Below are positions 21,994 through 37,674 of a DNA stretch of 64,000 bases, one piece after another. Below the pieces are notes generated by a model. The model was not told the origin of the DNA. It did no database searches and saw only the letters and a program-made list of their open reading frames with translations. A program made the translations under genes and the position numbers. This stretch comes from Rubrivivax sp. (lineage in GTDB: Bacteria; Pseudomonadota; Gammaproteobacteria; Burkholderiales; Burkholderiaceae_C). The DNA is taken from contig JAJTDM010000008.1 in NCBI GenBank assembly GCA_021300575.1, forward strand, positions 57,203 to 121,202, in the 5' to 3' direction. Each line of letters opens with the position of its first letter. Position 1 is the stretch's first letter.

Positions 21994-22034
21994 ATACTGC
22001 ACGTGACACATCAAAGTGTCAATCGATGTTTACA
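21994..22034 (-). promoter_or_regulatory. bchG promoter with PpsR/CrtJ site inside the ppsR stop
   Basis: TGTCAATCGATGTTTACA (22017-22034) is an exact TGT-N12-ACA PpsR/CrtJ operator; it overlaps the last codon of ppsR (stop at 22019-22021). On the minus strand TTGACA (22022-22017) and CAGTAT (21999-21994) are 17 bp apart, so the operator covers the -35. The predicted transcript start is about 21987, at the bchG ATG. A second palindrome, TGACACATCAAAGTGTCA (22004-22021), overlaps it. Confidence 0.75.
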
Positions 22035-23479
22035 GCAGGTCGCTCATCATCGGTGTCGCCGCCACCCTGGCCGCCCATGCCGAAGCGGTTCAGCTTCACA
22101 TACAGGCTCTGCCGGGACAGCCCGAGCAACTGCGCTGCGGACGCCCGGTTGCCATGCGTCATCTGGAGCGCGGCCTCGATGCACAACTGCTCGATGAGTT
22201 CAGTGGTCTCGCTGACGATGTCCTTCAGCGGTACCCGCCCCACGAGTTCGGTCAGCTCGCTGACCGAACGTGACACCCGGTCAGGCGTGCGCTCCTCGCC
22301 CTGCAGGCGCCGGCTGATGTCGCGGATGGCGAAACCCAGGCGTGGCCCGTCCGGCATCGACAACACGCTGGCTGAAATCTCCACCTCGATCTGCGCACCG
22401 AATTCACCCCTGAGCGAGGTGGTGAACAGCCCTACGGAGCCTCGCTGGCGAAGGTTGGTCACCAGCACACTGAGTTCCACACCCGTGCGGCCCAGCCAGC
22501 GGTCGAGCATCTCACCGCGCGCCTGTTCCTCGGCGCTGAGTTGCGCCATCAGGGCGAAGGTGCGATTGGCCGTCAACACGCGACCCTGGGCGTCGGTGAA
22601 GACCAGACCGTCGGACGCCTGGCCCACATAGGCCTGGTACAGCCCTTGCACTGCCTGGCCGGCGGCATGGCCCGCACCGTGGGCTTGGGGCATCTTGCCC
22701 ACCGGCACCACCCGCAACAGCAGATAGGGCACCTGGTCCTGACGGAACAGCGTCGCAGAAACCCAGGCCAGAGCACCATCCTCGGCCAAAGCAAGCCGCA
22801 CAGGATCGCGTTTGCCCACCGCCCGGGCGGCCGCCAGCAGGCCTTGCAGCGCCTCGGCCGAGGCTTCGTCAAAGAGGGCCGACAGACCCGTGCCGACGAC
22901 CCCGCCTCTTGACTTGGCCACCAGGGCTTCGGCTGCCGGGTTGGCCTCCACGACCCTCTGGTTCTGACCGTCCACGACCAGCAAGGGTTCGTGGCTTGTC
23001 TGCAACAGATGACGGTAGCGCGTGTCGGCCTCGCGAAAGCGCCAGTAGTCGCGCTCCATGGTCTGCTGCGCTTCGACCAGGCGTCGCTGCAAGGCCACGG
23101 TGCTGCGCAGATCGCGCCCAAAGGCCACCATGCGGGCCGCACCGGCGGACTCGCCCTGGACCGGTACGGTCATGTACAGCACCGGCAGGTCGTCCGCGCC
23201 TGGCACCGGGTGGTTGACCTGACGCCAGCGCGAAGGCGTGGCCTGCGCGGCGTCGTTCAGGGACGCGACGATCTTCTCGCGGCTTTCCACCGTGACGGTG
23301 TCGATCCAGGGCCGGCCAATCCAGGCGGCAGCCCCCAGCCCGGCAAGGCTGCCGTCATGCACGGCGGCCTCCAGCACGCGACCGTCCGCATCCAACAGCA
23401 CCACCAGATCGCTGGTGGATTCCACCAGGCGAACGGCGGCCTTGGGGTCAAGATCACCGATGAACAGGTTGTTCGCCAT
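22019..23479 (-). CDS. ppsR: photosynthesis gene repressor PpsR/CrtJ
   Basis: 486 residues. Redox-responsive transcription factor of bch, crt and puc genes. Three PAS-like domains (approximately residues 15-125, 150-265 and 290-400; for example LVVDGQNQRVVEANPAAEALV and LVFTDAQGRVLTANRTFALMAQL) precede a C-terminal Fis-type helix-turn-helix, TRASAAQLLGLSRQSLYVKLNRFGM-like pattern at about 445-470, that reads TGT-N12-ACA. It is transcribed with aerR, 87 nt upstream. In Rubrivivax the orthologue has been reported both to repress and to activate; direction cannot be told here. Confidence 0.94.
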   Translation of the reverse strand: MANNLFIGDLDPKAAVRLVESTSDLVVLLDADGRVLEAAVHDGSLAGLGAAAWIGRPWIDTVTVESREKIVASLNDAAQATPSRWRQVNHPVPGADDLPVLYMTVPVQGESAGAARMVAFGRDLRSTVALQRRLVEAQQTMERDYWRFREADTRYRHLLQTSHEPLLVVDGQNQRVVEANPAAEALVAKSRGGVVGTGLSALFDEASAEALQGLLAAARAVGKRDPVRLALAEDGALAWVSATLFRQDQVPYLLLRVVPVGKMPQAHGAGHAAGQAVQGLYQAYVGQASDGLVFTDAQGRVLTANRTFALMAQLSAEEQARGEMLDRWLGRTGVELSVLVTNLRQRGSVGLFTTSLRGEFGAQIEVEISASVLSMPDGPRLGFAIRDISRRLQGEERTPDRVSRSVSELTELVGRVPLKDIVSETTELIEQLCIEAALQMTHGNRASAAQLLGLSRQSLYVKLNRFGMGGQGGGDTDDERPAVNID

Positions 23480-23566
23480 CAGGGCCTCACCGAGTGAGGC
23501 CTGGCGTCCCTGCCGGACTCTCCAGACCGTTGGATGTAAGAACCACCCATGTTGTTGATCATTGCA

Positions 23567-24649
23567 CTAAGGTTGAGAGCGTGAAGACGGCAACTGCTGG
23601 GCAGCCGAGGCCTTGCGCATCAAGAACTCTTCAGCCATCGCGGGCGCCGTGTCGGCTCCTGATGTCAGGTCTGCGCCGACCCGTTGCACGTTGGCAGGAT
23701 CGGCCGAGAAGATGGGCCCCCCGACCATCACCACCAAGTCTGGATTGCATGACGCCCGGCGCAACGCTGCGATGCGTTCGCTCAGCCAAGGCAGCTTCAA
23801 TTCACTGCCCACCGACAGCCCGACCACGTCGAACCGTTCTTCACGCACCCATTGCACCGGGTCGATGCCGGTTCCGGCCACGCCGCCCACCACGTCCCAG
23901 CCATCGCGACGGAAGAACTCGGCCACCACGGACAGGCCGAACATGTGGGTCTCGTCATCCGGCTGCGACAGCAGGACGCGGCGACCGGCGGGGGGCCGCC
24001 TGACTTCGGCGCGGAACTCCGGGCTGAACTGCCGAAGCAGCGCTTGCAGCCTGCCTACGGCCACGGTGACGGCCACTAAGTCGGAACAGTCATCGACCCA
24101 GCGCTGGCCCATGCGGACCGCGCAAGGCACCAGCAGATCCAGATAAATGCACTCCACCGACAAGCCGCGCTCGATCATCCGGCGGATCGCCTGGACGAAA
24201 CCGGACTCATGGTCTTCAAGAAGATGGCCGAAGAACTCTTCGAATTCGGCCTCGGTGGGCTTCATTGCGGGTACGGCAGGTGGCTGCGCATGGTACTTCA
24301 CCAGATGCGGAATGACCTGGTCGGCCAGCACGGAAAACTGGCGGGCTACGCGCTCGCGGCGGTCCAGCGCCTGCGGCAGGGTGGCAGGCGGTACCAGATG
24401 AAGCCTGTCCGCCACCGGACGCCGCCGCTGGTCGGCATCGGCGGCCGGGTCATATCCGCCCGGCGGTGGCGCATCGACCGGCAGTTCAGGAGGCCGCGCA
24501 AACCTGCCGAACACGGGGTGGGCCACGGACGCCGCCATCGCGCTGAGCGACAGCGCGCTGGACGGATCACCGTCTTGCCCGGACCGGCCGCCACCCTCAT
24601 CGGCCGCCTGGTCCCGCAACTTCCGGCGAAAGTTGTCTGGGTTGTACAC
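23567..24649 (-). CDS. ppaA: B12-binding PpsR antirepressor AerR/PpaA
   Basis: About 360 residues. The C-terminal half is a SCHIC/cobalamin-binding domain: LLSQPDDETHMFGLSVVAEFFRRDGWDVVGG and FDVVGLSVGSELKLPWL and VMVGGPIF, as in AerR/PpaA, which binds cobalamin and modulates PpsR/CrtJ in light. I chose the GTG at 24649 because GGAGGACGAG stands directly before it and the reading VYNPDNFRRKL begins there; upstream in-frame GTG or TTG starts (as far as 24781) would lengthen the protein. It is divergent from bchF and directly upstream of ppsR. Confidence 0.85.
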   Translation of the reverse strand: MYNPDNFRRKLRDQAADEGGGRSGQDGDPSSALSLSAMAASVAHPVFGRFARPPELPVDAPPPGGYDPAADADQRRRPVADRLHLVPPATLPQALDRRERVARQFSVLADQVIPHLVKYHAQPPAVPAMKPTEAEFEEFFGHLLEDHESGFVQAIRRMIERGLSVECIYLDLLVPCAVRMGQRWVDDCSDLVAVTVAVGRLQALLRQFSPEFRAEVRRPPAGRRVLLSQPDDETHMFGLSVVAEFFRRDGWDVVGGVAGTGIDPVQWVREERFDVVGLSVGSELKLPWLSERIAALRRASCNPDLVVMVGGPIFSADPANVQRVGADLTSGADTAPAMAEEFLMRKASAAQQLPSSRSQP

Positions 24650-24827
24650 CTCGTCCTCCAAAACAAGCCCGCGCACGTAAGTGTTTACCCTGATACGGCG
24701 CGCCACAAAGGGCCCGGCACGAATTCCTGAACCCGGCCATCGTCGTGACCTGAAGCGAACTCCTCCCTGGAGCGGCGTCAAGATCCCTTGCGGGTCGGTG
24801 CCGGATCATCAAGGGCTGCCCCCCGAA

Positions 24828-24884
24828 TGTCAAGTGTTAATGACGTCAATCCTGATTGACACAATCGGCCTGAGCGCCTACGCT
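24828..24884 (+). promoter_or_regulatory. bchF promoter with paired PpsR-like sites
   Basis: Two 18-mers overlap end to end: TGTCAAGTGTTAATGACG (24828-24845) and CGTCAATCCTGATTGACA (24844-24861), each one base from TGT-N12-ACA. TTGACA (24856-24861) and TACGCT (24879-24884) are 17 bp apart, so the right-hand site contains the -35. Transcription would begin about 20 nt before the bchF ATG. The same region lies upstream of aerR, so the sites could serve both directions. Apart from this, 24650-24912 holds no gene. Confidence 0.68.
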
Positions 24885-24912
24885 GGACGTCAGAACCTGA
24901 AACTGCCTCTGC

Positions 24913-26765
<1,853 letters not shown>

Positions 26766-26796
26766 CCGGCCGAACACGCAACAGGCACCGAACGGC

Positions 26797-28483
26797 ATGC
26801 AACTGACCCTCTGGACCTACGAAGGCCCCCCGCATGTGGGCGCGATGCGCATCGCCACCGCCATGCGCGACGTGCACTACGTGCTGCACGCGCCACAGGG
26901 CGACACCTATGCAGACCTGCTGTTCACCATGATCGAGCGGCGCGACCGCCGCCCGCCCGTGACCTACACCACCTTCCAGGCGCGCGACCTGGGCGGCGAC
27001 ACCGCCGAGCTGTTCAAGACCGCCGCCCGCCAGGCCTACGAGCGCTTTGCGCCCAAGGCCATGCTGGTGGGCTCGTCCTGCACCGCCGAGCTGATCCAGG
27101 ACGATCCCGGCGGGCTCGCGCAGGCGCTGCAGCTGCCGGTGCCGGTGGTGCCGCTGGAACTGCCCGCCTACCAGCGCAAGGAGAACTGGGGCGCCGCCGA
27201 GACCTTCTACCAGGTGGTGCGCGCCATCGCCGGCACCACCCGCGTGGAGCGCGCACCGCTGGCCGGGCGCCGGCCGCTGTGCAACCTGCTCGGGCCCACC
27301 GCCCTGGGCTTTCGCCACCGTGACGACGTCATCGAGATCACCCGGCTGCTGCAGCAGCTGGGCGTGGACGTGAGCGTCACCGCGCCCCTGAACGCCAGCC
27401 CCGACGACATCGCCCGCCTGCCCCAGGCCGACTTCAACGTGGTGCTCTACCCCGAGACCGCTGGCCAGGCAGCGCAGTGGCTGCAACGCATCCACGGTCA
27501 ACCCTTCACCAAGACCATCCCGATTGGCGTGGGCGCCACGCGCGAGTTCATCGCTGAAGTGGCCGGTCTGGCCGGGGTGGACGCTGCAGGCGTGCTGGCC
27601 GAGAACGCCTCTCGTGCGCCCTGGTATTCCAAGTCAGTGGATTCCACTTACCTCACCGACAAGCGCGTGTTCGTCTTCGGCGACGCGTCGCACGCCGTGG
27701 CGGCGGCCCGGGTGGCCGCCCGCGAGCTGGGCTTCAAGGTGGTGGGGCTGGGCACCTACAGCCGCGAGTTTGCCCGCGAGGTGCGCGAGGCCGCCAAGCT
27801 CTACGGCGTCGAACCCCTGATCAGCGACGACTACCTGGAGGTGGAAGCCCGCATCGCCGAAGCCCAGCCCGAGCTGGTGCTGGGCACACAGATGGAGCGC
27901 CACATCGCCAAGCGGCTGCGACTGCCCTGCGCCGTGATCTCCGCGCCCGTGCACGTGCAGGACTTCCCGGCCCGCTATGCACCGCAAATGGGCTTCGAGG
28001 GTGCAAACGTGCTCTTTGACACCTGGGTGCACCCGCTGATGATGGGCCTGGAAGAGCATCTGCTGACGATGTTCCGCGAGGACTTCGAGTTCCATGAAGG
28101 CGCCGCAGCCTCGCACCTGTCGCACGCCGGGGGCGCCACGCACGCCGTGCACGCCGCAGGACCGGCGGCACCGCAGACCGTGGCTGCGCAAGATGCGCAG
28201 GTGCACGCTGAGCCCGCGCCGCAGGCGCCGCACATGCCGCACATGCCGCAAATGCCCCTCACGGCCGACAGCATCGCAATCGCCCCGGGCGCTCTGCAGG
28301 TCACGCCCAAGGCCACCAGCGCACCCGCCGAGTCTGCACAAGCCGCCGGACCTGCCGCCTGGAGCGCTGACGCCCAGAAGGAACTGCAGAAGATCCCCTT
28401 CTTCGTGCGCGGCAAGGCCCGCCGAAACACCGAGCGCTTCGCCGCCGAGCGCGGGGTGTCCACCATCACTGTCGAGACCCTCT

Positions 28484-28512
<29 letters not shown>
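26797..28512 (+). CDS. bchB: light-independent protochlorophyllide reductase, B subunit
   Basis: 571 residues. N-terminal NifK-like domain ([15 protein letters not shown]; cysteine in [18 protein letters not shown]) to about residue 425, then a linker of about 85 residues rich in Ala, Pro, His and Met (including HMPHMPQMP), then the conserved C-terminal DPOR domain ([28 protein letters not shown] and beyond, a PCP-red-type helix bundle). The linker is noticeably long for the family. The 3' end overlaps bchH by 29 nt. Confidence 0.95.
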
Positions 28513-33396
<4,884 letters not shown>

Positions 33397-33398
33397 AC

Positions 33399-34115
33399 AT
33401 GGACATGCGACAAGCCCAGTACCAGCAGCGCCGCGGGCAGATCGAAGACTACTTCGATCGCACCGCGGTCAAGGCCTGGGAGCAGTTGACCTCCAACGCC
33501 CCCGTGGGCCGCATCCGCGCCACCGTCCGCGCAGGCCGGGATCGCATGCGCACCACCCTGCTGGACTGGCTGCCGGCCGACCTGCAGGGCGCGCGCCTCA
33601 TGGATGCTGGTTGCGGCACCGGCGCGCTGGCGGTGGAAGCCGCAAGGCGCGGTGCCGAGGTGGTGGCCATCGACCTTTCACCCCAATTGGTGGACGTCGC
33701 GCGGGAGCGCATCGCAGCCCTGCCCGACGGGGCGGCGCTGCTGCAGCGCATCGACCTGCGCAGCGGCGACATGCTGGACCCGGCGCTCGGCAGCTTCGAC
33801 CACGTGGTGGCCATGGACTCGCTGATCCACTACTCGATGTTCGATGCTGTGCGCCTGCTGGAGGCGTGGTCGTACCGCACGCGGGGCTCCATCGCCTTCA
33901 CCTTTGCGCCGCGCAACCCGCTGCTGGTGGCCATGCGCTCCGTGGGCCGGCTGTTTCCCAGCAGCAACCGGGCGCCCTGGATCGAGCCCATGTCGGAGGT
34001 GGAACTGCGCGCGATGGTGGGTCGTTCACCCGGGCTGGCCGACTGGCGCAGCGGCCGCACACAGCGCATTTCCAGCGGCTTCTACACCTCTCAGGCGCTG
34101 GAGGTGGTGCGTTGA
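33399..34115 (+). CDS. bchM: Mg-protoporphyrin IX methyltransferase
   Basis: 238 residues, SAM-dependent class I methyltransferase. Motif I LMDAGCGTGALAVEAARRGAEVVAIDLS (about residues 66-93) binds SAM; FDHVVAMDSLIHYS is motif II/post II. It makes the monomethyl ester substrate of the AcsF cyclase encoded downstream. Start ATG two bases after the bchL stop. The stop codon is part of a TTGA that could start the next gene. Confidence 0.95.
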   Translation: MDMRQAQYQQRRGQIEDYFDRTAVKAWEQLTSNAPVGRIRATVRAGRDRMRTTLLDWLPADLQGARLMDAGCGTGALAVEAARRGAEVVAIDLSPQLVDVARERIAALPDGAALLQRIDLRSGDMLDPALGSFDHVVAMDSLIHYSMFDAVRLLEAWSYRTRGSIAFTFAPRNPLLVAMRSVGRLFPSSNRAPWIEPMSEVELRAMVGRSPGLADWRSGRTQRISSGFYTSQALEVVR

Positions 34116-34162
34116 GCCTGGGCAAGCCGTCCAAGGGGCACCAGGGGCGGAAGCCTGTGGGG

Positions 34163-35590
34163 ATGCGCGCCATCCAGGCGTGGTCTCGACTGGGGCCGCA
34201 GTACCTGCCGTTTGCCGACGCGGCCAGCGCCGACCTGCCGCTGTCGCGCCTGCTGCGCCTGTCTCTGTTCCAGGTGACGGTGGGCATGGCCACCGCGCTG
34301 ATGGTGGGCACGCTCAACCGCGTGATGATCGTGGAGCTGGGCGTGGCCGCCTGGCTGGTGGCCTTGATGGTGGGCCTGCCCGTGGTGGCCGCACCTTTGC
34401 GGGCCTTCACAGGTTTTCGCTCCGACACCCACCGCTCGGCCTTCGGCTGGCGCCGTGTGCCCTTCATCTGGACGGGCACGATGCTGCAGTTCTTCGGACT
34501 GGCGATCATGCCCTTTGCCGTGCTGCTGCTGTCGGGCGGCGGTGCCGTGCAGGTGCCTGACTGGGTGGCGCCGGCTGCGGCGGCCTTCGCCTTCCTGGTG
34601 GTGGGCATCGGCCTGCAGACGGCCCAGACCGCAGGTCTGGCGCTGGCGACCGACCAAGCCAGCGAGGAGACGCGACCCCGCGTGGTGGCCCTGATGTACG
34701 TGATGTTGCTGCTGGGCATGGTGGGCAGCGGCCTCGTGTTCAGCCTTCTGCTGGCCGACTTCTCACCCCAGCGACTGGTGCAGGTGGTGCAGGGCAGCGC
34801 GGTGGTCACCCTGCTGGTCAACAGCGTGGCCCTGTGGAAGCAGGAAGCCCGCGACCCGGCCCGCGCCGCCGCGCTGAAGGCGCAACCGGAGGCCCCGTTC
34901 CTGCCGGCCTGGCAGCGCTTCATCCGCAACGGCCGCGCGCGACGCTTCCTCTGGGCGGTGGGCCTGGGCACGGCGGCCTTCAACATGCAGGACATCGTGC
35001 TGGAGCCCTATGGCGGGGAGATCCTCGGCCTGTCCGTGGGCGAAACCAGCGCACTGACCGCGGTGATGGCCGTGGGCTCACTGGCGGGCTTCGCCCTGGC
35101 GGCTCGGCAACTCTCGCGCGGGGTGGACCCTACCCGCCTGGCAGCCTACGGTGCCCTGGCCGGCCTGCCGGCCTTCTCCGCCGTGATCTTTGCTGCTCCC
35201 CTGGGCGCGGACTGGCTCTTCCGCGCCGGCTCCATGGGCATCGGCTTTGGCGGCGGCCTGTTCGCCGTCGGCACGCTGTCAGCAGCGATGCGCATGGAAG
35301 AGCGCGCCTTCGTCGGCCTGGCCCTGGGCGCCTGGGGTGCCGTGCAGGCCACGGCAACGGGCGCCTCGGTCGCCTTCGGCGGCGCCCTGCGCGACATCGC
35401 TTCGAGCCTGGCCACCCAAGGTGCCCTGGGCAGTGCCCTGGCCATGCCCGTCACCGGCTACAGCATCGTTTACCACGTGGAAATGCTGCTGCTTTTCGTC
35501 ACCCTGGTTGCGATCGGACCCCTCGTCGGACGGTCCGCCGCAACCCCCACCGTACCGCGCAAGTTCGGCCTGGCCGACCTGCCGGGTTAG
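34163..35590 (+). CDS. lhaA: LH1 assembly protein LhaA (PucC/MFS family)
   Basis: About 475 residues and 12 membrane spans. Conserved opening RLGPQYLPFADAASADLPLSRLLRLSLFQ, then MVGTLNRVMIVELGV and a late MRMEERAFVGLALGAWGAVQATATG block. LhaA in Rhodobacter is needed for LH1 assembly. Start unclear: the ATG at 34163 is conservative, but an in-frame TTG at 34112 overlaps the bchM stop (TTGA) and a GTG lies at 34157. It is directly upstream of puhA, as usual. It is a paralogue of the transporter between bchG and bchP. Confidence 0.9.
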   Translation: MRAIQAWSRLGPQYLPFADAASADLPLSRLLRLSLFQVTVGMATALMVGTLNRVMIVELGVAAWLVALMVGLPVVAAPLRAFTGFRSDTHRSAFGWRRVPFIWTGTMLQFFGLAIMPFAVLLLSGGGAVQVPDWVAPAAAAFAFLVVGIGLQTAQTAGLALATDQASEETRPRVVALMYVMLLLGMVGSGLVFSLLLADFSPQRLVQVVQGSAVVTLLVNSVALWKQEARDPARAAALKAQPEAPFLPAWQRFIRNGRARRFLWAVGLGTAAFNMQDIVLEPYGGEILGLSVGETSALTAVMAVGSLAGFALAARQLSRGVDPTRLAAYGALAGLPAFSAVIFAAPLGADWLFRAGSMGIGFGGGLFAVGTLSAAMRMEERAFVGLALGAWGAVQATATGASVAFGGALRDIASSLATQGALGSALAMPVTGYSIVYHVEMLLLFVTLVAIGPLVGRSAATPTVPRKFGLADLPG

Positions 35591-35615
35591 CCCCCTCGTC
35601 CCAAGGAGACACACC

Positions 35616-36374
35616 ATGCAATTCGGCGCCATCACGGGCTATGTCGATCTGGCCCAGATCCTTCTCTACGCCTTCTGGCTGTTCTTTGCCGGACTCATCT
35701 ACTACCTCGTGCGTGAGGGCCACCGCGAGGGCTACCCGATGGAGTCCGACAGCATGGGCGCCGCCACCATCAAAGGCTGGCCCATCCCCGAGCCCAAGAC
35801 CTTCAAGCTCGCCGACGGCAGCTCGGTGACGGTGCCGGAACTGCACCGCGAAGAGCCCAAGATCGCGGCCGTCTCCACCGGCGCATCGCCCGGCTCGCCC
35901 ATCGAGCCGGTGGGTGATGCCATGCTGTCCGGTGCCGGCCCCGGCGCCTGGTCCAACCGCGCCGACAAGCCGGACCTGGACCTTCACGGCCACCCGAAGA
36001 TCGTGCCGCTGCGCGCCGCCAAGGGTTACGCGGTCTCCGAGCACGACCACGACCCGCGCGGCCTGCCGGTCAAGGGCGGCGACGGCAAGCTCGCCGGCAC
36101 GGTGCGCGAGCTCTGGGTCGACCAGATGGAGATGTTGTTCCGCTTCCTGGAGGTGGAAACCACCGCCGGCAAGACGGTGCTGCTGCCGGTGCCGTTCGCA
36201 CGGATCCGGCGCAACGAGATCGAGGTGAACTCCATCTTTGCGCACCACTTTGCCAACGTGCCCACCACCCGGCACCCGGACCAGATCACGCTGCTGGAAG
36301 AGGAAAAGATCACCGCCTATTTCGGCGCCGGCACGTTCTACGCCGAGCCCAAGCGCAGCGAGCCGCTGATCTGA
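35616..36374 (+). CDS. puhA: photosynthetic reaction centre H subunit
   Basis: 252 residues. One N-terminal membrane span (DLAQILLYAFWLFFAGLIYYLV, about residues 11-32) followed by REGHREGYPMESD and a cytoplasmic PRC-barrel domain (GTVRELWVDQMEMLFRFLEVE, AVSEHDHDPRGLPVKG). It caps the LM core and guides proton uptake to QB. The ATG is preceded by AAGGAGA. It is followed by its assembly factors puhB and puhC. Confidence 0.96.
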   Translation: MQFGAITGYVDLAQILLYAFWLFFAGLIYYLVREGHREGYPMESDSMGAATIKGWPIPEPKTFKLADGSSVTVPELHREEPKIAAVSTGASPGSPIEPVGDAMLSGAGPGAWSNRADKPDLDLHGHPKIVPLRAAKGYAVSEHDHDPRGLPVKGGDGKLAGTVRELWVDQMEMLFRFLEVETTAGKTVLLPVPFARIRRNEIEVNSIFAHHFANVPTTRHPDQITLLEEEKITAYFGAGTFYAEPKRSEPLI

Positions 36375-36414
36375 GCCCGCACAGACCGGCCAACGTCCAC
36401 CAAGAGGCCCCAAG

Positions 36415-37095
36415 ATGACCATCCAGAGCAACGGCCACGAACATGAGCTGGAGCCGCAGTACGGCCTGCCCGAACGGCTGCCTGCCACCGAGAAGATCCT
36501 CTGGCAGGGCTCGCCCGACGCCAGGGCGCTGGCGCGCAGCGCCTTCCACCTCCGCAAGCTGGCGCTGTACTTCGCGGCGCTGATGGCCCTTCAGGCGGCC
36601 AACGTGGCTGCCGATGGCGCCTCGGTGGCAGATGTGCTGCTGGCGCTGGTGTGGCCGGCCGGTCTGAGCGCACTGGCCTTGCTGGGCGTGTGGACGCTGG
36701 CCTGGCTGACGGCGCGCACGGCGGTCTACACCGTGACGGACCGCCGGGTGGTCATGCGCATCGGCATCGTGCTGACGCTGACCTTCAACCTGCCGCTGCG
36801 CACCATCGAGTCGGCTGCCATGCGCCAGGGCTCGGGAGGTCACGGCGACATCGTGCTGGCGCTCAAGGGGCCGGACCACATCGCCTGGCTGCACCTGTGG
36901 CCGCACGCCCGTCCCTGGCACCTGACCCGCACGCAGCCCATGCTGCGCGCCCTGCCGCAGGTGGCGGACGTGGCCGCGCTGCTGCAGCGCGCCTGGTCGG
37001 CGCAGACCGGCGGCGCCGTGGAAGCCCTGGCCACCCCGGCGTCGAACCCGCCTTCGGAAGCCTCCCAGCAGGGCCTGCAGCCCAGCATGGGCTGA
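36415..37095 (+). CDS. puhB: photosynthetic complex assembly protein PuhB
   Basis: 226 residues. Start HELEPQYGLPERLPATEKILWQGSPD, two or three membrane spans (LALYFAALMALQAAN; LVWPAGLSALALLGVWTLAWL), then a bacterial PH-like domain (RTAVYTVTDRRVVMRIGIVLTLTFNLPLRTIESA). PuhB is a dimeric factor for reaction-centre assembly in Rhodobacter. It follows puhA after 40 nt. Confidence 0.93.
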   Translation: MTIQSNGHEHELEPQYGLPERLPATEKILWQGSPDARALARSAFHLRKLALYFAALMALQAANVAADGASVADVLLALVWPAGLSALALLGVWTLAWLTARTAVYTVTDRRVVMRIGIVLTLTFNLPLRTIESAAMRQGSGGHGDIVLALKGPDHIAWLHLWPHARPWHLTRTQPMLRALPQVADVAALLQRAWSAQTGGAVEALATPASNPPSEASQQGLQPSMG

Positions 37096-37158
37096 GCCTG
37101 AACAACGCCCAAAGCTCGCCCGAACCTCGCCCGCATCGCCTGAACAGAAGCCCCGCCC

Positions 37159-37635
37159 ATGACCACCGTCCGCCGAACCGCCTCGGGTGCGCCCGCCCCC
37201 GACAGCTTTCCCCGCTGGTTCCTGCTGGGGGCCGCCGCCTTGGTGCTGTTCTCCCTGGCCAGCGTGGGCCTGGTGCGCCTTACCGGCAACGGGCCCGACC
37301 AGCGGCGCGCCGCCGAGCCGAGCACGGCGGAGCGCGCGCTGCGCTTCGAAGACCGGCCGGACGGCAGCATCGCCGTCGTGGACGGCCGCACGGGCGCCTT
37401 GGTGGCTTCGGTGCAGGGCGAGCAAGGCTTTCTGCGGGGGGCCTTGCGCGCCCTGTCACGCGAGCGCCGCGCGCGCGGCCTGGGCCCGGAGCAGCCCTTC
37501 CAGCTGATCGCGCGGCCCGATGGCCGGCTCACGCTGGTGGATCCGGTGACCGATCAGCGCATCGACCTGGAGTCCTTCGGCCCGATCAACGCCGGCAAGT
37601 TCGCCAGCCTGCTCGAGCCGGCGCCGCGCCCCTGA
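37159..37635 (+). CDS. puhC: photosynthetic complex assembly protein PuhC
   Basis: 158 residues. One membrane span near residues 21-40 (WFLLGAAALVLFSLASVGLV) and a periplasmic domain with RFEDRPDGSIAVVDGRTGALV and FLRGALRALSRERRARGLG. PuhC supports assembly of the RC-LH1 core in Rhodobacter. Position between puhB and acsF and the motif string fit. It is 63 nt after puhB and 39 nt before acsF. Confidence 0.92.
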   Translation: MTTVRRTASGAPAPDSFPRWFLLGAAALVLFSLASVGLVRLTGNGPDQRRAAEPSTAERALRFEDRPDGSIAVVDGRTGALVASVQGEQGFLRGALRALSRERRARGLGPEQPFQLIARPDGRLTLVDPVTDQRIDLESFGPINAGKFASLLEPAPRP

Positions 37636-37674
37636 TCCTGCCGCCTACCTACACACAGCCCCACTGGAGAGTCC

